Source of the DNA: Nitratiruptor sp.
GTDB taxonomy: Bacteria; Campylobacterota; Campylobacteria; Campylobacterales; Nitratiruptoraceae
Direction of reading: 5' to 3'
NCBI GenBank assembly: GCA_015494535.1
Contig: WGBC01000026.1
Span: 1-64,000 of the forward strand
DNA: 64,000 nt
The translations under genes and the position numbers were made by a program. Shown here one piece after another: positions 37,771 to 46,161 of the stretch. Position 1 is the stretch's first letter. Each line of letters opens with the position of its first letter. The notes beneath the pieces were generated by a model. That model had not been told where the DNA came from and made no database searches. It saw nothing but the letters and a program-made list of their open reading frames with translations.

Positions 37771-40374
37771 ATGAGCGCATACGATCCCAAAAAAATCGAA
37801 AAGCAATTCTATCACATTTGGGAAGAGCGAGGCTATTTTGAAATAGATGGCAACATAGAGATCCAAAATGGCAAGACTTTTTGCATTATGATGCCTCCAC
37901 CCAATGTCACAGGAAGGCTTCATATCGGCCACGCCCTCACCTTCACCCTCCAAGACATTATGGTTCGCTACAAAAGAATGGATGGCTACAAGACCTTATG
38001 GCAGCCGGGGACCGATCACGCAGGGATTGCCACGCAAAACGTCGTAGAAAAGCAGCTTCTATCCCAAGGCATCAAAAAAGAGGAAATTGGCAGAGAGAAG
38101 TTTTTAGAGTATGTGTGGCAGTGGAAAGAGAAGTATGGCAGTGCTATCGTGGAGCAGCTGCGCCTTTTGGGGGTAAGCCCAGCATGGAGCAGAGAGCGCT
38201 TCACGATGGACGAAGGGCTCAAAAATGCAGTCAGAGAAGCTTTTGTGAGACTTTATGAAGAGGGACTTATTGTCAAAGGCAACTATCTTGTCAACTGGTG
38301 TACCCACGACGGGGCACTCAGCGACATAGAGGTGGAATACGAGGAGAAAGAGGGAGCGCTCTACTATATCCGCTACCCAATCGTGGGAGAGGATGGCTAT
38401 GTAGTGGTGGCTACTACTAGGCCAGAGACATACTTTGGCGATACGGCAGTGATGGTCAATCCAAACGACGAGCGCTACAAAGAACTCATTGGCAAGAAGG
38501 TGCGACTCCCACTCATAAATAGAGAGATCCCAATCATCGCGGATGAGCATGTGGATATGGAGTTTGGAACGGGCGTGGTGAAGGTCACGCCAGCACACGA
38601 TCCAAACGACTACGAGGTGGGCAAGCGTCACAATCTCGAATTCATCACTATTTTTGACGAAAAGGGTATCCTCAACGAGCATGCAGGGGAGTTCGCGGGG
38701 CTTGAGCGATTGGAAGCGAGAGAAAAGATCGTCAAAAAGCTTCAAGATGAAGGATTTATAGAAAAGATCGAGCCTCACACCCATCAAGTTGGCCACTGCT
38801 ATCGATGTGGCAACGTAGTTGAGCCCTACATCTCACCACAATGGTTTGTCAAAGCAGAAATTGCCAAAGAGGCGATACGAAAAGCCAACGAGGGAGAGAC
38901 CAAGTTCTACCCTCCCCAATGGCTCAACAACTTCAACGCCTGGATGAGAGAACTTCGAGATTGGTGTATTTCTCGCCAGCTTTGGTGGGGGCATAGGATT
39001 CCCGTATGGTACTGCAAGGCGTGCGGGCATGAGTGGGCCAGCAAAAATGAGTATGAAGAGCAATGCCCAAAATGTGGCAGCCACGACATCTATCAAGATC
39101 CAGACGTGCTCGATACCTGGTTCAGCTCCGCCCTTTGGCCATTCTCAACCCTTGGCTGGGGCAATGGCGAGTGGGGCAAAGGCGTGAAGTGGAACGAAAA
39201 CGATCTCGAAGAATTCTATCCAAACGACCTGCTCATTACCGGCTTTGATATTTTGTTTTTCTGGGTTGCCAGGATGATGATGATGGGAGAGCACTTCTTG
39301 CATAAGCTCCCATTCAAAGACGTTTACTTGCATGCTCTCGTGCGTGATGAGCATGGCCAGAAGATGAGCAAATCAAGAGGAAATGTTATTGATCCAATCG
39401 ATACCATCAACGAATTTAGCACAGATGCTCTGCGCTTCACTCTGGCAATCCTTGCCGTACAAGGGCGCGATATTAGGCTCTCGCGCGATAGGCTGGAGCT
39501 TTATCGCAACTTCACAAACAAACTCTACAATGCTGCTAGATTTTTGCTCATGCATCAAGAGCGATTTGAAGATCTAGACAATACCCAGATCAAAACAGAT
39601 CTTGGGCGCTACATGCTTAGCCGCTTCAATAGAGCAATCCAAGAGGTAAGAGAAAATCTCGATAGCTACCGCTTCAACGACGCTGCCACTACGCTTTATC
39701 GCTTCTTGTGGGGAGAGTTTTGCGACTGGGGGATTGAGCTTGCAAAGGCAAATAAAGAAGCAATACCAGAGCTTGGGACTATCTACAAAGAGGCGATGAA
39801 GCTTTTGCATCCTTTTATGCCTTTTATCACCGAATACCTCTATCAAGAGCTAAGCGGCACCACTTTGCAAGAGTCAAAATCGATCATGATTATGCCTTAT
39901 CCGCAAAGCGGCGAACAGGAAAAGGAGCTTGAAAAGAGTTTCTCTACCATTATCGACGCAATCGTAACGCTTCGCCGCGCAAAAGCGCTCATTGATATGG
40001 CGAACAAATCGATCCCAAAAGCCTATGTAAAAGCCGACTTGCCAGAAAGCGCAAAAGCCTACATCCAAAAACTGGCAAAAACCCAAGAGGTAACTTTTAG
40101 CAAAGAAGCGATAGAAAACGCGGTAGCTGATATTGGCGAAAAGGTGGAGGTCTTCATCCCGCTTGAGGGCATAGATCTTACCCCTATCGTAAACCGCCTC
40201 AACAAGCAAAAAGCAAAAGTAGAAAAAGAGATCGAAAAACTCTCCAAAATGCTTGGCAACGAAAACTTCGTCAAAAACGCTCCAAAAGAGGTAGTGGAGC
40301 AGAACCAAAAGGCTCTCGAAGAGGCAAAAGCCAAACTCACAAAAATCGAAGAGGAGCTTGGCAGACTCTCCTAG
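37771..40374 (+). CDS. valS: Valyl-tRNA synthetase
   Basis: MPPPNVTGRLHIGHALTFTLQDIMVRYKRMDGY, KMSKSRGN, full length. Confidence 0.98.
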   Translation: MSAYDPKKIEKQFYHIWEERGYFEIDGNIEIQNGKTFCIMMPPPNVTGRLHIGHALTFTLQDIMVRYKRMDGYKTLWQPGTDHAGIATQNVVEKQLLSQGIKKEEIGREKFLEYVWQWKEKYGSAIVEQLRLLGVSPAWSRERFTMDEGLKNAVREAFVRLYEEGLIVKGNYLVNWCTHDGALSDIEVEYEEKEGALYYIRYPIVGEDGYVVVATTRPETYFGDTAVMVNPNDERYKELIGKKVRLPLINREIPIIADEHVDMEFGTGVVKVTPAHDPNDYEVGKRHNLEFITIFDEKGILNEHAGEFAGLERLEAREKIVKKLQDEGFIEKIEPHTHQVGHCYRCGNVVEPYISPQWFVKAEIAKEAIRKANEGETKFYPPQWLNNFNAWMRELRDWCISRQLWWGHRIPVWYCKACGHEWASKNEYEEQCPKCGSHDIYQDPDVLDTWFSSALWPFSTLGWGNGEWGKGVKWNENDLEEFYPNDLLITGFDILFFWVARMMMMGEHFLHKLPFKDVYLHALVRDEHGQKMSKSRGNVIDPIDTINEFSTDALRFTLAILAVQGRDIRLSRDRLELYRNFTNKLYNAARFLLMHQERFEDLDNTQIKTDLGRYMLSRFNRAIQEVRENLDSYRFNDAATTLYRFLWGEFCDWGIELAKANKEAIPELGTIYKEAMKLLHPFMPFITEYLYQELSGTTLQESKSIMIMPYPQSGEQEKELEKSFSTIIDAIVTLRRAKALIDMANKSIPKAYVKADLPESAKAYIQKLAKTQEVTFSKEAIENAVADIGEKVEVFIPLEGIDLTPIVNRLNKQKAKVEKEIEKLSKMLGNENFVKNAPKEVVEQNQKALEEAKAKLTKIEEELGRLS

Positions 40375-40382
40375 TCTGCCAA
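40358..40382. terminator. Perfect 10-bp hairpin spanning the valS stop codon
   Basis: TTGGCAGACT-CTCCT-AGTCTGCCAA; no long U-tract. Confidence 0.4.
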
Positions 40383-40389
40383 AACCGCT

Positions 40390-41865
40390 ATGCTAAAAAA
40401 GAGTTACAACTTTACTCAAAATCCGAAAAACGACATCTTAAGCGGCACCGTGGTGGCTATCGCCCTCATACCGGAGGCTATTGCTTTTTCCATCATCGCC
40501 GGCGTTAATCCGCAAGTAGGTCTCTATACCGCTTTTATCTTGGGACTTATCACCGCGCTCATAGGCGGAAAGCCCGGCATGATTAGCGGTGCCACGGGTG
40601 CCGTGGCTGTGGTGCTGGTGGATCTCGTGATGCGCCACGGGATAGAGTATATGTTCTGGGCTGCCATACTAGCTGGCATCATCCAGATTGCCATCGGGAT
40701 TTTACGTCTTGGCAAATTCATCCGCCTCGTCCCCCAGCCAGCCATCTATGGTTTCGTCAACGGCTTAGCCATAGTCATAGCCCTAAGCCAGATACCCCTC
40801 ATCAAAGACGCCAATTTTATGACGCTCTTTTTGGTGGCGCTTACGATGATCATTATCTACTTATTGCCTCGCTTCACGAAAGTGATCCCAGCATCCCTTG
40901 GGGCGATCATAGCCATTACTGCACTGGTACTCATTTTCAATATCGATACCAAAAAAATAGGCGATCTTGCAGATATCAGCGGTTCGTTTCCCACATTCCA
41001 CATTCCAGCCGCACCGCTCAATCTTGAGACCATCAAAATCATCCTGCCATACTCCATCATCATCGCCCTTGTAGGGCTCATAGAGTCGCTTTTGACACTC
41101 TCTGTTCTGGATGAGATGAGCGGGAGTCGTGGCAGCGGTAATCAGGAGTGCGTAGCCCAAGGGGTGGGCAATATGACCTGCGGATTTTTCGGGGCAATGC
41201 CAGGGTGTGCGATGATTGGGCAATCGATGATCAACTACACCAGCGGGGGCACCGGCAGGCTCTCCTCTTTGGTGGCGGCACTGCTGCTTATCACTTTCGT
41301 GGTAGCCATCAGCGGCTACATCGCACAGATCCCTCTAGCGGTGCTGGTGGGCATCATGTTTGTGGTAGCTATCGCCACTTTTAGCTGGAGCAGCCTTGGG
41401 CATTTCAGACGCATGCCAAAAGAGGATATCTTCGTGATGGTCACCGTCACCATAATCACCATCTTTGCCGATTTGGCGATTGCCGTGATTGCGGGAGTGA
41501 TTATCTCCGCATTGGTGTTTGCTTGGAAACATGCAAAGATTTACGCTAGAACATACAAAGAAGATCACAAAAAGATATATGAGCTAGAAGGACCGCTCTT
41601 TTTTGGCTCTGTACAGTCTTTCTTGGAAAAATTTGATCCCATTAACGATCCATTCGAGGTGGTGATAGATTTCAAAAACGCGAGAGTCATGGATCAAAGC
41701 GGCGTGGAGGCGATAGACAAAATCACCAAAAAATACAAAGAGGCTGGCAAAAGCATAGTTCTTCGCCATTTAAGTGCTGAGTGCAAGCAGCTTTTGCAAG
41801 AGGCGGGGCCATATTGTACATGGGAAGAGGACGATCCAAATTACCGCGTAGCGATAGATTACTAA
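40390..41865 (+). CDS. SulP-family anion permease with STAS domain
   Basis: [46 protein letters not shown]-term [24 protein letters not shown]. Confidence 0.93.
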   Translation: MLKKSYNFTQNPKNDILSGTVVAIALIPEAIAFSIIAGVNPQVGLYTAFILGLITALIGGKPGMISGATGAVAVVLVDLVMRHGIEYMFWAAILAGIIQIAIGILRLGKFIRLVPQPAIYGFVNGLAIVIALSQIPLIKDANFMTLFLVALTMIIIYLLPRFTKVIPASLGAIIAITALVLIFNIDTKKIGDLADISGSFPTFHIPAAPLNLETIKIILPYSIIIALVGLIESLLTLSVLDEMSGSRGSGNQECVAQGVGNMTCGFFGAMPGCAMIGQSMINYTSGGTGRLSSLVAALLLITFVVAISGYIAQIPLAVLVGIMFVVAIATFSWSSLGHFRRMPKEDIFVMVTVTIITIFADLAIAVIAGVIISALVFAWKHAKIYARTYKEDHKKIYELEGPLFFGSVQSFLEKFDPINDPFEVVIDFKNARVMDQSGVEAIDKITKKYKEAGKSIVLRHLSAECKQLLQEAGPYCTWEEDDPNYRVAIDY

Positions 41866-41874
41866 GGAGCTCAT

Positions 41875-42549
41875 ATGCAAAAAATTTACGAGATGCTACA
41901 ACTACAAAACCGACTCAACAACGACACAAACGGCGTACAATGGAGAGAAGATAGAACCAAAAACGGTAAACTCATCAACTGGAAGCGCTGCATCTATATG
42001 GAGACGGCGGAGCTTATCGATTCTTTTCCTTGGAAGCATTGGAAAAGCATCGACGCCCAGCCCGATATGCAAAACGTCAAGATCGAGCTCGTGGACATAT
42101 GGCACTTTCTGATGAGCTACCTGCTCAAGCACAACCCCCTCGATGAAGCTGCTAGGCTCATTGACAATCTCAAATCAACAAAGAGCGACATAAAAATTGA
42201 AAAATGGGATAATGAGAGAATAGAAGAGTATCTGGACATTTTCGAAGAGCTCATGGCTTTGGCGCTCGTGAAGAATGACGGCGAAATGATGCAAGAAGCC
42301 CTTTTGGAGCAGTTTTTCAAAGCTTGCGATAGCGTGGAGCTAGGCTTTGATGAGCTCTATAGCCTCTATATCGGCAAGAACGCTCTCAATCAGTTTCGCC
42401 AAGAGCATGGCTACAAAGAGGGAACATACCAAAAGGATTGGGGAGGCAAAGAGGATAATGTGGTGATGCAAGAGATTTTGGCTCAAAATCCAGATATAAG
42501 TTTTGAAGATCTCAAAGCCAAACTCTTAGCCATCTATAAAGAGCTCTGA
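41875..42549 (+). CDS. dut: Dimeric dUTPase (MazG-like all-alpha superfamily)
   Basis: NGVQWREDRTKNGKLINWKRCIYMETAELIDSFPWKHWKSIDAQPDMQNVKIELVDIWHFLMS. Confidence 0.9.
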   Translation: MQKIYEMLQLQNRLNNDTNGVQWREDRTKNGKLINWKRCIYMETAELIDSFPWKHWKSIDAQPDMQNVKIELVDIWHFLMSYLLKHNPLDEAARLIDNLKSTKSDIKIEKWDNERIEEYLDIFEELMALALVKNDGEMMQEALLEQFFKACDSVELGFDELYSLYIGKNALNQFRQEHGYKEGTYQKDWGGKEDNVVMQEILAQNPDISFEDLKAKLLAIYKEL

Positions 42550-44363
42550 TGTGGCTCTTTGTCTATCAAGAGGATACAAAAGAGTATAAAGATACACTTC
42601 AAAAAAGCTTTACTATCGAATCCGTCCCTTTTGACAAGAGGCTCTCCATACAGCCAAATAGCAAAGTTTTTTTGATGCTGGATGATGAGAACTTTTTGGC
42701 ATTTGTTCAAAAATTTAGCGATCTGTCTTGCCAAATCTATATCCTTCCATTTGCGAAAAACCCTCTCCAGCAAAAGGCTTTCAACATCCCAAGTAATTTC
42801 GACGAGGCTCTGCAGCGCTACCAAGAGGAGAAAATCGCATACACAAACACCCTTTTGCGGTGCAACGAGATGACCAGTATCGGCTGTGTCACTATAGGCA
42901 AAAGTGACGTGATCCAAAAAGATCTCCTCTCTTTTTTGAAAGCCCTACTCTCGTTGCACCTTTTACCTCTAAAAATTACTACGAAAGAGGATCAAGAGTT
43001 CAAAAGCGCCGCTCTGTTCATCGAGGCTGGCAACGAAGCGCTTATGACAAAAAAGCGCCTAAGCTTCTTCAAAACGAGTGACAATCAGTGTAAGAGGATC
43101 GCTGCCATCATCTATGCACCAAAAAGCCTGCTGCAAGCGTTGCGTCTTAAATTTTTGCCAAAAAACCAAGAGAATCAGCCACTCCCAGAGGGAATTGGCG
43201 TTATCAAATCCGCAAAGCTTCTCATTACCTCTCTTGATGGACAAGCTTTAGATCTGCATATTAATGGCAAGCTTGTCAGCACAAAAAACGTGGAGCTCGA
43301 GAGCAAAGAGATGGCAATGCAAATTGCTACCACCTTTAGCTGTGTAAGCGCAGAGGAAACAAAAGAGAGTATTCGCATTCAAAAACTCCCAACCAATGAA
43401 GAGCTTATCAATTTTTATACCAAAAAGCACCTCCCCCTCCTACCCATCGCTGCTGAAGAGGATTTTGCCGAACTCTTTACGAAACTTCGCCAAAACGCCA
43501 AAATGAGCGTTGCATATACGGTTTTACTTATCATCAGCGTGCTCATGGCTACCACAGGGCTCTTTCAAAACTCCGCCCCTACCATCATAGGTGCGATGAT
43601 CTTAGCACCTCTTATGGGGCCAATCATCTCTCTTGCCATGGCAGCTGTACGCTTTGATGCTACCCTCTTGCGTCAAAGCCTAAAAAGCGTCGTGCTCTCA
43701 ACTCTCTTAGCCCTCTTGCTGTCGGCTTCTTTCGCAGCTCTTCTTTCTCTTCGTCATATCACAGAGCAAATGGCAATGCGAACACACCCCACTCTGCTCG
43801 ATTTGGCTGTAGCCATCCTCGCTGGCATCGCAGCAGCTTACGGGCATGCAAATTCAAAAGTGGGCGAATCGTTGGCAGGCGTGGCGATCGCCGTAGCTTT
43901 GGTGCCTCCTCTTTGCGTAGCGGGCATCGGCATTGGCTGGATGCAGCCCAATCTCTTCTTTGGCTCAATCCTGCTCTTTTTGGCCAACGTCATTGGCATT
44001 ATTTTTGCCGCTGGCATGGTTTTCTATCTTTTGGGTTTTGCATCGCAAAAGTACGTCGCTGCAGCCTTTTTCATCAAGACCATAATGGTTGCTTTCATCA
44101 TCATCCCCCTTTGGCTCTCTACACGTACATTTTTGACTGAAGAGAATCTTTATAGTAAAATCGCACTACTTAACAAAAATATAGATTCTACCACTATACA
44201 AATTGAAAAAATTACTCTCCAAGGTAATCATATGGAGGTTTATGTAGATATCTTTGCATCAAAAAGACTCTCTCCTACAACTAAGCAAGCATTAATCAAA
44301 AAAATCAAAAAATTTGTGCCTCCACATACAACTATAATTGTTTCAAATAAGGAGAGGTATTAA
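42549..44363 (+). CDS. DUF389/TIGR00341 membrane protein with large soluble N-terminal domain
   Basis: VAYTVLLIISVLMATTGLFQNSAPTIIGAMILAPLMGPIISLAMA is the DUF389 hallmark; N-terminal ~310 aa soluble. Confidence 0.85.
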   Translation: MWLFVYQEDTKEYKDTLQKSFTIESVPFDKRLSIQPNSKVFLMLDDENFLAFVQKFSDLSCQIYILPFAKNPLQQKAFNIPSNFDEALQRYQEEKIAYTNTLLRCNEMTSIGCVTIGKSDVIQKDLLSFLKALLSLHLLPLKITTKEDQEFKSAALFIEAGNEALMTKKRLSFFKTSDNQCKRIAAIIYAPKSLLQALRLKFLPKNQENQPLPEGIGVIKSAKLLITSLDGQALDLHINGKLVSTKNVELESKEMAMQIATTFSCVSAEETKESIRIQKLPTNEELINFYTKKHLPLLPIAAEEDFAELFTKLRQNAKMSVAYTVLLIISVLMATTGLFQNSAPTIIGAMILAPLMGPIISLAMAAVRFDATLLRQSLKSVVLSTLLALLLSASFAALLSLRHITEQMAMRTHPTLLDLAVAILAGIAAAYGHANSKVGESLAGVAIAVALVPPLCVAGIGIGWMQPNLFFGSILLFLANVIGIIFAAGMVFYLLGFASQKYVAAAFFIKTIMVAFIIIPLWLSTRTFLTEENLYSKIALLNKNIDSTTIQIEKITLQGNHMEVYVDIFASKRLSPTTKQALIKKIKKFVPPHTTIIVSNKERY

Positions 44364-44746
44364 TGCAAAAAATAGATCCAAAAAACCTCATGGCTCTTGA
44401 GCGTGCAGTAGCATCGCTGCTTGGTATTGCCATTTCGTTTATTGTTTTAGGGTTTGTAGTGCAAAAATTTGAACTTTTTTTGCGCTTGATAGCTTATGAA
44501 ATCAATGCAAATACAAAAAATCTTCATCTCCCATCTATGATACAGCATTATTATCTTTATCAATATTTGGGGATAATGATAGTAGTGGCAGGTATCATTG
44601 TAGCTGTATATAGCTATTTTTACTATCTTAAATGGATTGAACTTTTACAAAAAGGTAAAATTGATAGTGATAAAAAAGTTTATTTCTATATTTCTCTCTT
44701 TATCGCGTTCATTGGTATTATTCTTGTAATCTTAATGAGCATATGA
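44363..44746 (+). CDS. DUF202-like small membrane protein
   Basis: LMALERAVASLLGIAISFIVLGFVVQKFELFL resembles DUF202 (LALERTxLAxxRTxLALIxLGFVV). Confidence 0.6.
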   Translation: MQKIDPKNLMALERAVASLLGIAISFIVLGFVVQKFELFLRLIAYEINANTKNLHLPSMIQHYYLYQYLGIMIVVAGIIVAVYSYFYYLKWIELLQKGKIDSDKKVYFYISLFIAFIGIILVILMSI

Positions 44747-44747
44747 G

Positions 44748-45077
44748 CGGCGCAGCTGTAAGCCGAGTTCTGTCTTGGATAGCAATTTATCTAAACTCTA
44801 TGTCGCCATAGAGCTCTAGCGTCGCACTCAAAAGTGTGAGGCTTTAACCTGGTGCGACTTGCTGCGGGTTGGGTTTACACTGCCCTCTTTGTTGCCAAAG
44901 AGGCGGTGAGCTCTTACCTCGCCTTTTCACCCTTGCCTGTGCCAAAAGGCCATCGGCGGTTTCTTTTCTGTTGCACTTTCCCTCGGCTTTCGCCGGCCAC
45001 CCGTTAGGTGGAACCCTGCCTCACTGCAGCTCGGACTTTCCTCTTGGCCTGAGCCAAGCTGCTATCCGCTGCGCCAA
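44748..45077 (-). ncRNA. rnpB: RNase P RNA (class A)
   Basis: Minus strand carries GAGGAAAGTCCGAGC near the 5' end and ACAGAACTCGGCTTACAG at the 3' end; P1 pairing GGCGCAGC (45075-45068)/GCTGCGCC (44756-44749); TATAAT -10 at ~45083-45088. Confidence 0.93.
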
Positions 45078-45106
45078 AGCTATTATACCTTAAATTTAAC
45101 TTAATT

Positions 45107-45895
45107 TCAACCAGCCCTTACTATATACCATAGTCCCACGCCCAAGATGAGTGTTATAAAATTTAAAGCCATAAAGCGAAGTAGAAAAAGTGGCTCTTTA
45201 TATTTGGCAATATAAAACTTGTAGGCAATAATATTTGCAAGCGAACCCCACAAAATTCCATATCCTCCTACACTTACACCCCACAAAAGTGGTTGCCACT
45301 GCTGGGTAAAGTTGGCTACTACCACGCTAGCTGGCACATTGCTTATTAGCTGCGAAAGAATAAGAGAGAGCCAGAAAATATCGTGAATATGGGTAATATC
45401 TTTTTGGAAAAAAAAGCCAATATTATCGGCAATGCCAAAAAAAAGAAAAAAAGTGGCTAGTAAATAGTAGTCAATCTGCAAACTTTTTGGATCGCGAAAA
45501 AGTGCGTAGAAAAATACTACAAACGCCAAAAAGAGAGGTACCACTTTTACTACTGCAGAAACTACTAATAGAAAAAGAAATAGAAACTCTTTTGCTTTTC
45601 GTGTAGGAGGCTTTACAACAACTTCATTATCATTTACCACCTCAATGTGCAACATTGCAACTAAAAGAAGAGAAAACAGAAAAATAAAAAGCACAAAAGG
45701 AAAAATAGAAGCTACAAACTCTTGGAAAGTCAGATTGTATTGCCAAAAGATGTAGAGATTTTGCGGAGTGCTACTTGGCAAAAGGGCTGCACCGTTTGCT
45801 GCAATCGCTTCGATAATAATGAGATATGCTTTTTTGGGACTATTAAGCAAAAGAGTAATCGGCACTATTACAATGAGCGCCACATCATTTGTCAC
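45107..45895 (-). CDS. SLC13/ArsB-type anion transporter, C-terminal frame
   Basis: Begins GTG in frame (V)TNDVALIVIVPITLLL, conserved 'FVTNDVAL' motif; multiple TM helices; -1 relative to the upstream frame. Confidence 0.7.
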   Translation of the reverse strand: MTNDVALIVIVPITLLLNSPKKAYLIIIEAIAANGAALLPSSTPQNLYIFWQYNLTFQEFVASIFPFVLFIFLFSLLLVAMLHIEVVNDNEVVVKPPTRKAKEFLFLFLLVVSAVVKVVPLFLAFVVFFYALFRDPKSLQIDYYLLATFFLFFGIADNIGFFFQKDITHIHDIFWLSLILSQLISNVPASVVVANFTQQWQPLLWGVSVGGYGILWGSLANIIAYKFYIAKYKEPLFLLRFMALNFITLILGVGLWYIVRAG

Positions 45896-46161
45896 AAAAA
45901 AGAGATCAAAAATGTAACTATCACCAAAGCGTATGCTGGATAAATTCCTTGCTCGATTTTGATAGCAATGAAATGTAGCAAGCCTGAGTTCTCAAGCCCC
46001 TTAATTGCGATAAAAAGCGTAAAGAGAATAAAGAGCACCTCATACTCATCAGATGAATAGTGAGGAAAACGGTGCAAAAGCAACGATGAGGCTATCCACA
46101 ATACCAAAGAGAGCCAAAAGAGCCACTCTTTGGTAATGAAGCTTCTTATCTTATGGTTCAT
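45892..46161 (-). CDS. SLC13/ArsB-type anion transporter, N-terminal frame
   Basis: Three TM segments ending ...VIVTFLISFL* exactly where FFVTNDVA should follow. Confidence 0.65.
   Translation of the reverse strand: MNHKIRSFITKEWLFWLSLVLWIASSLLLHRFPHYSSDEYEVLFILFTLFIAIKGLENSGLLHFIAIKIEQGIYPAYALVIVTFLISFL

Noticed and set aside
38104-38796. 230-aa minus-strand ORF opposite valS
   Set aside because: Antisense shadow of valyl-tRNA synthetase.
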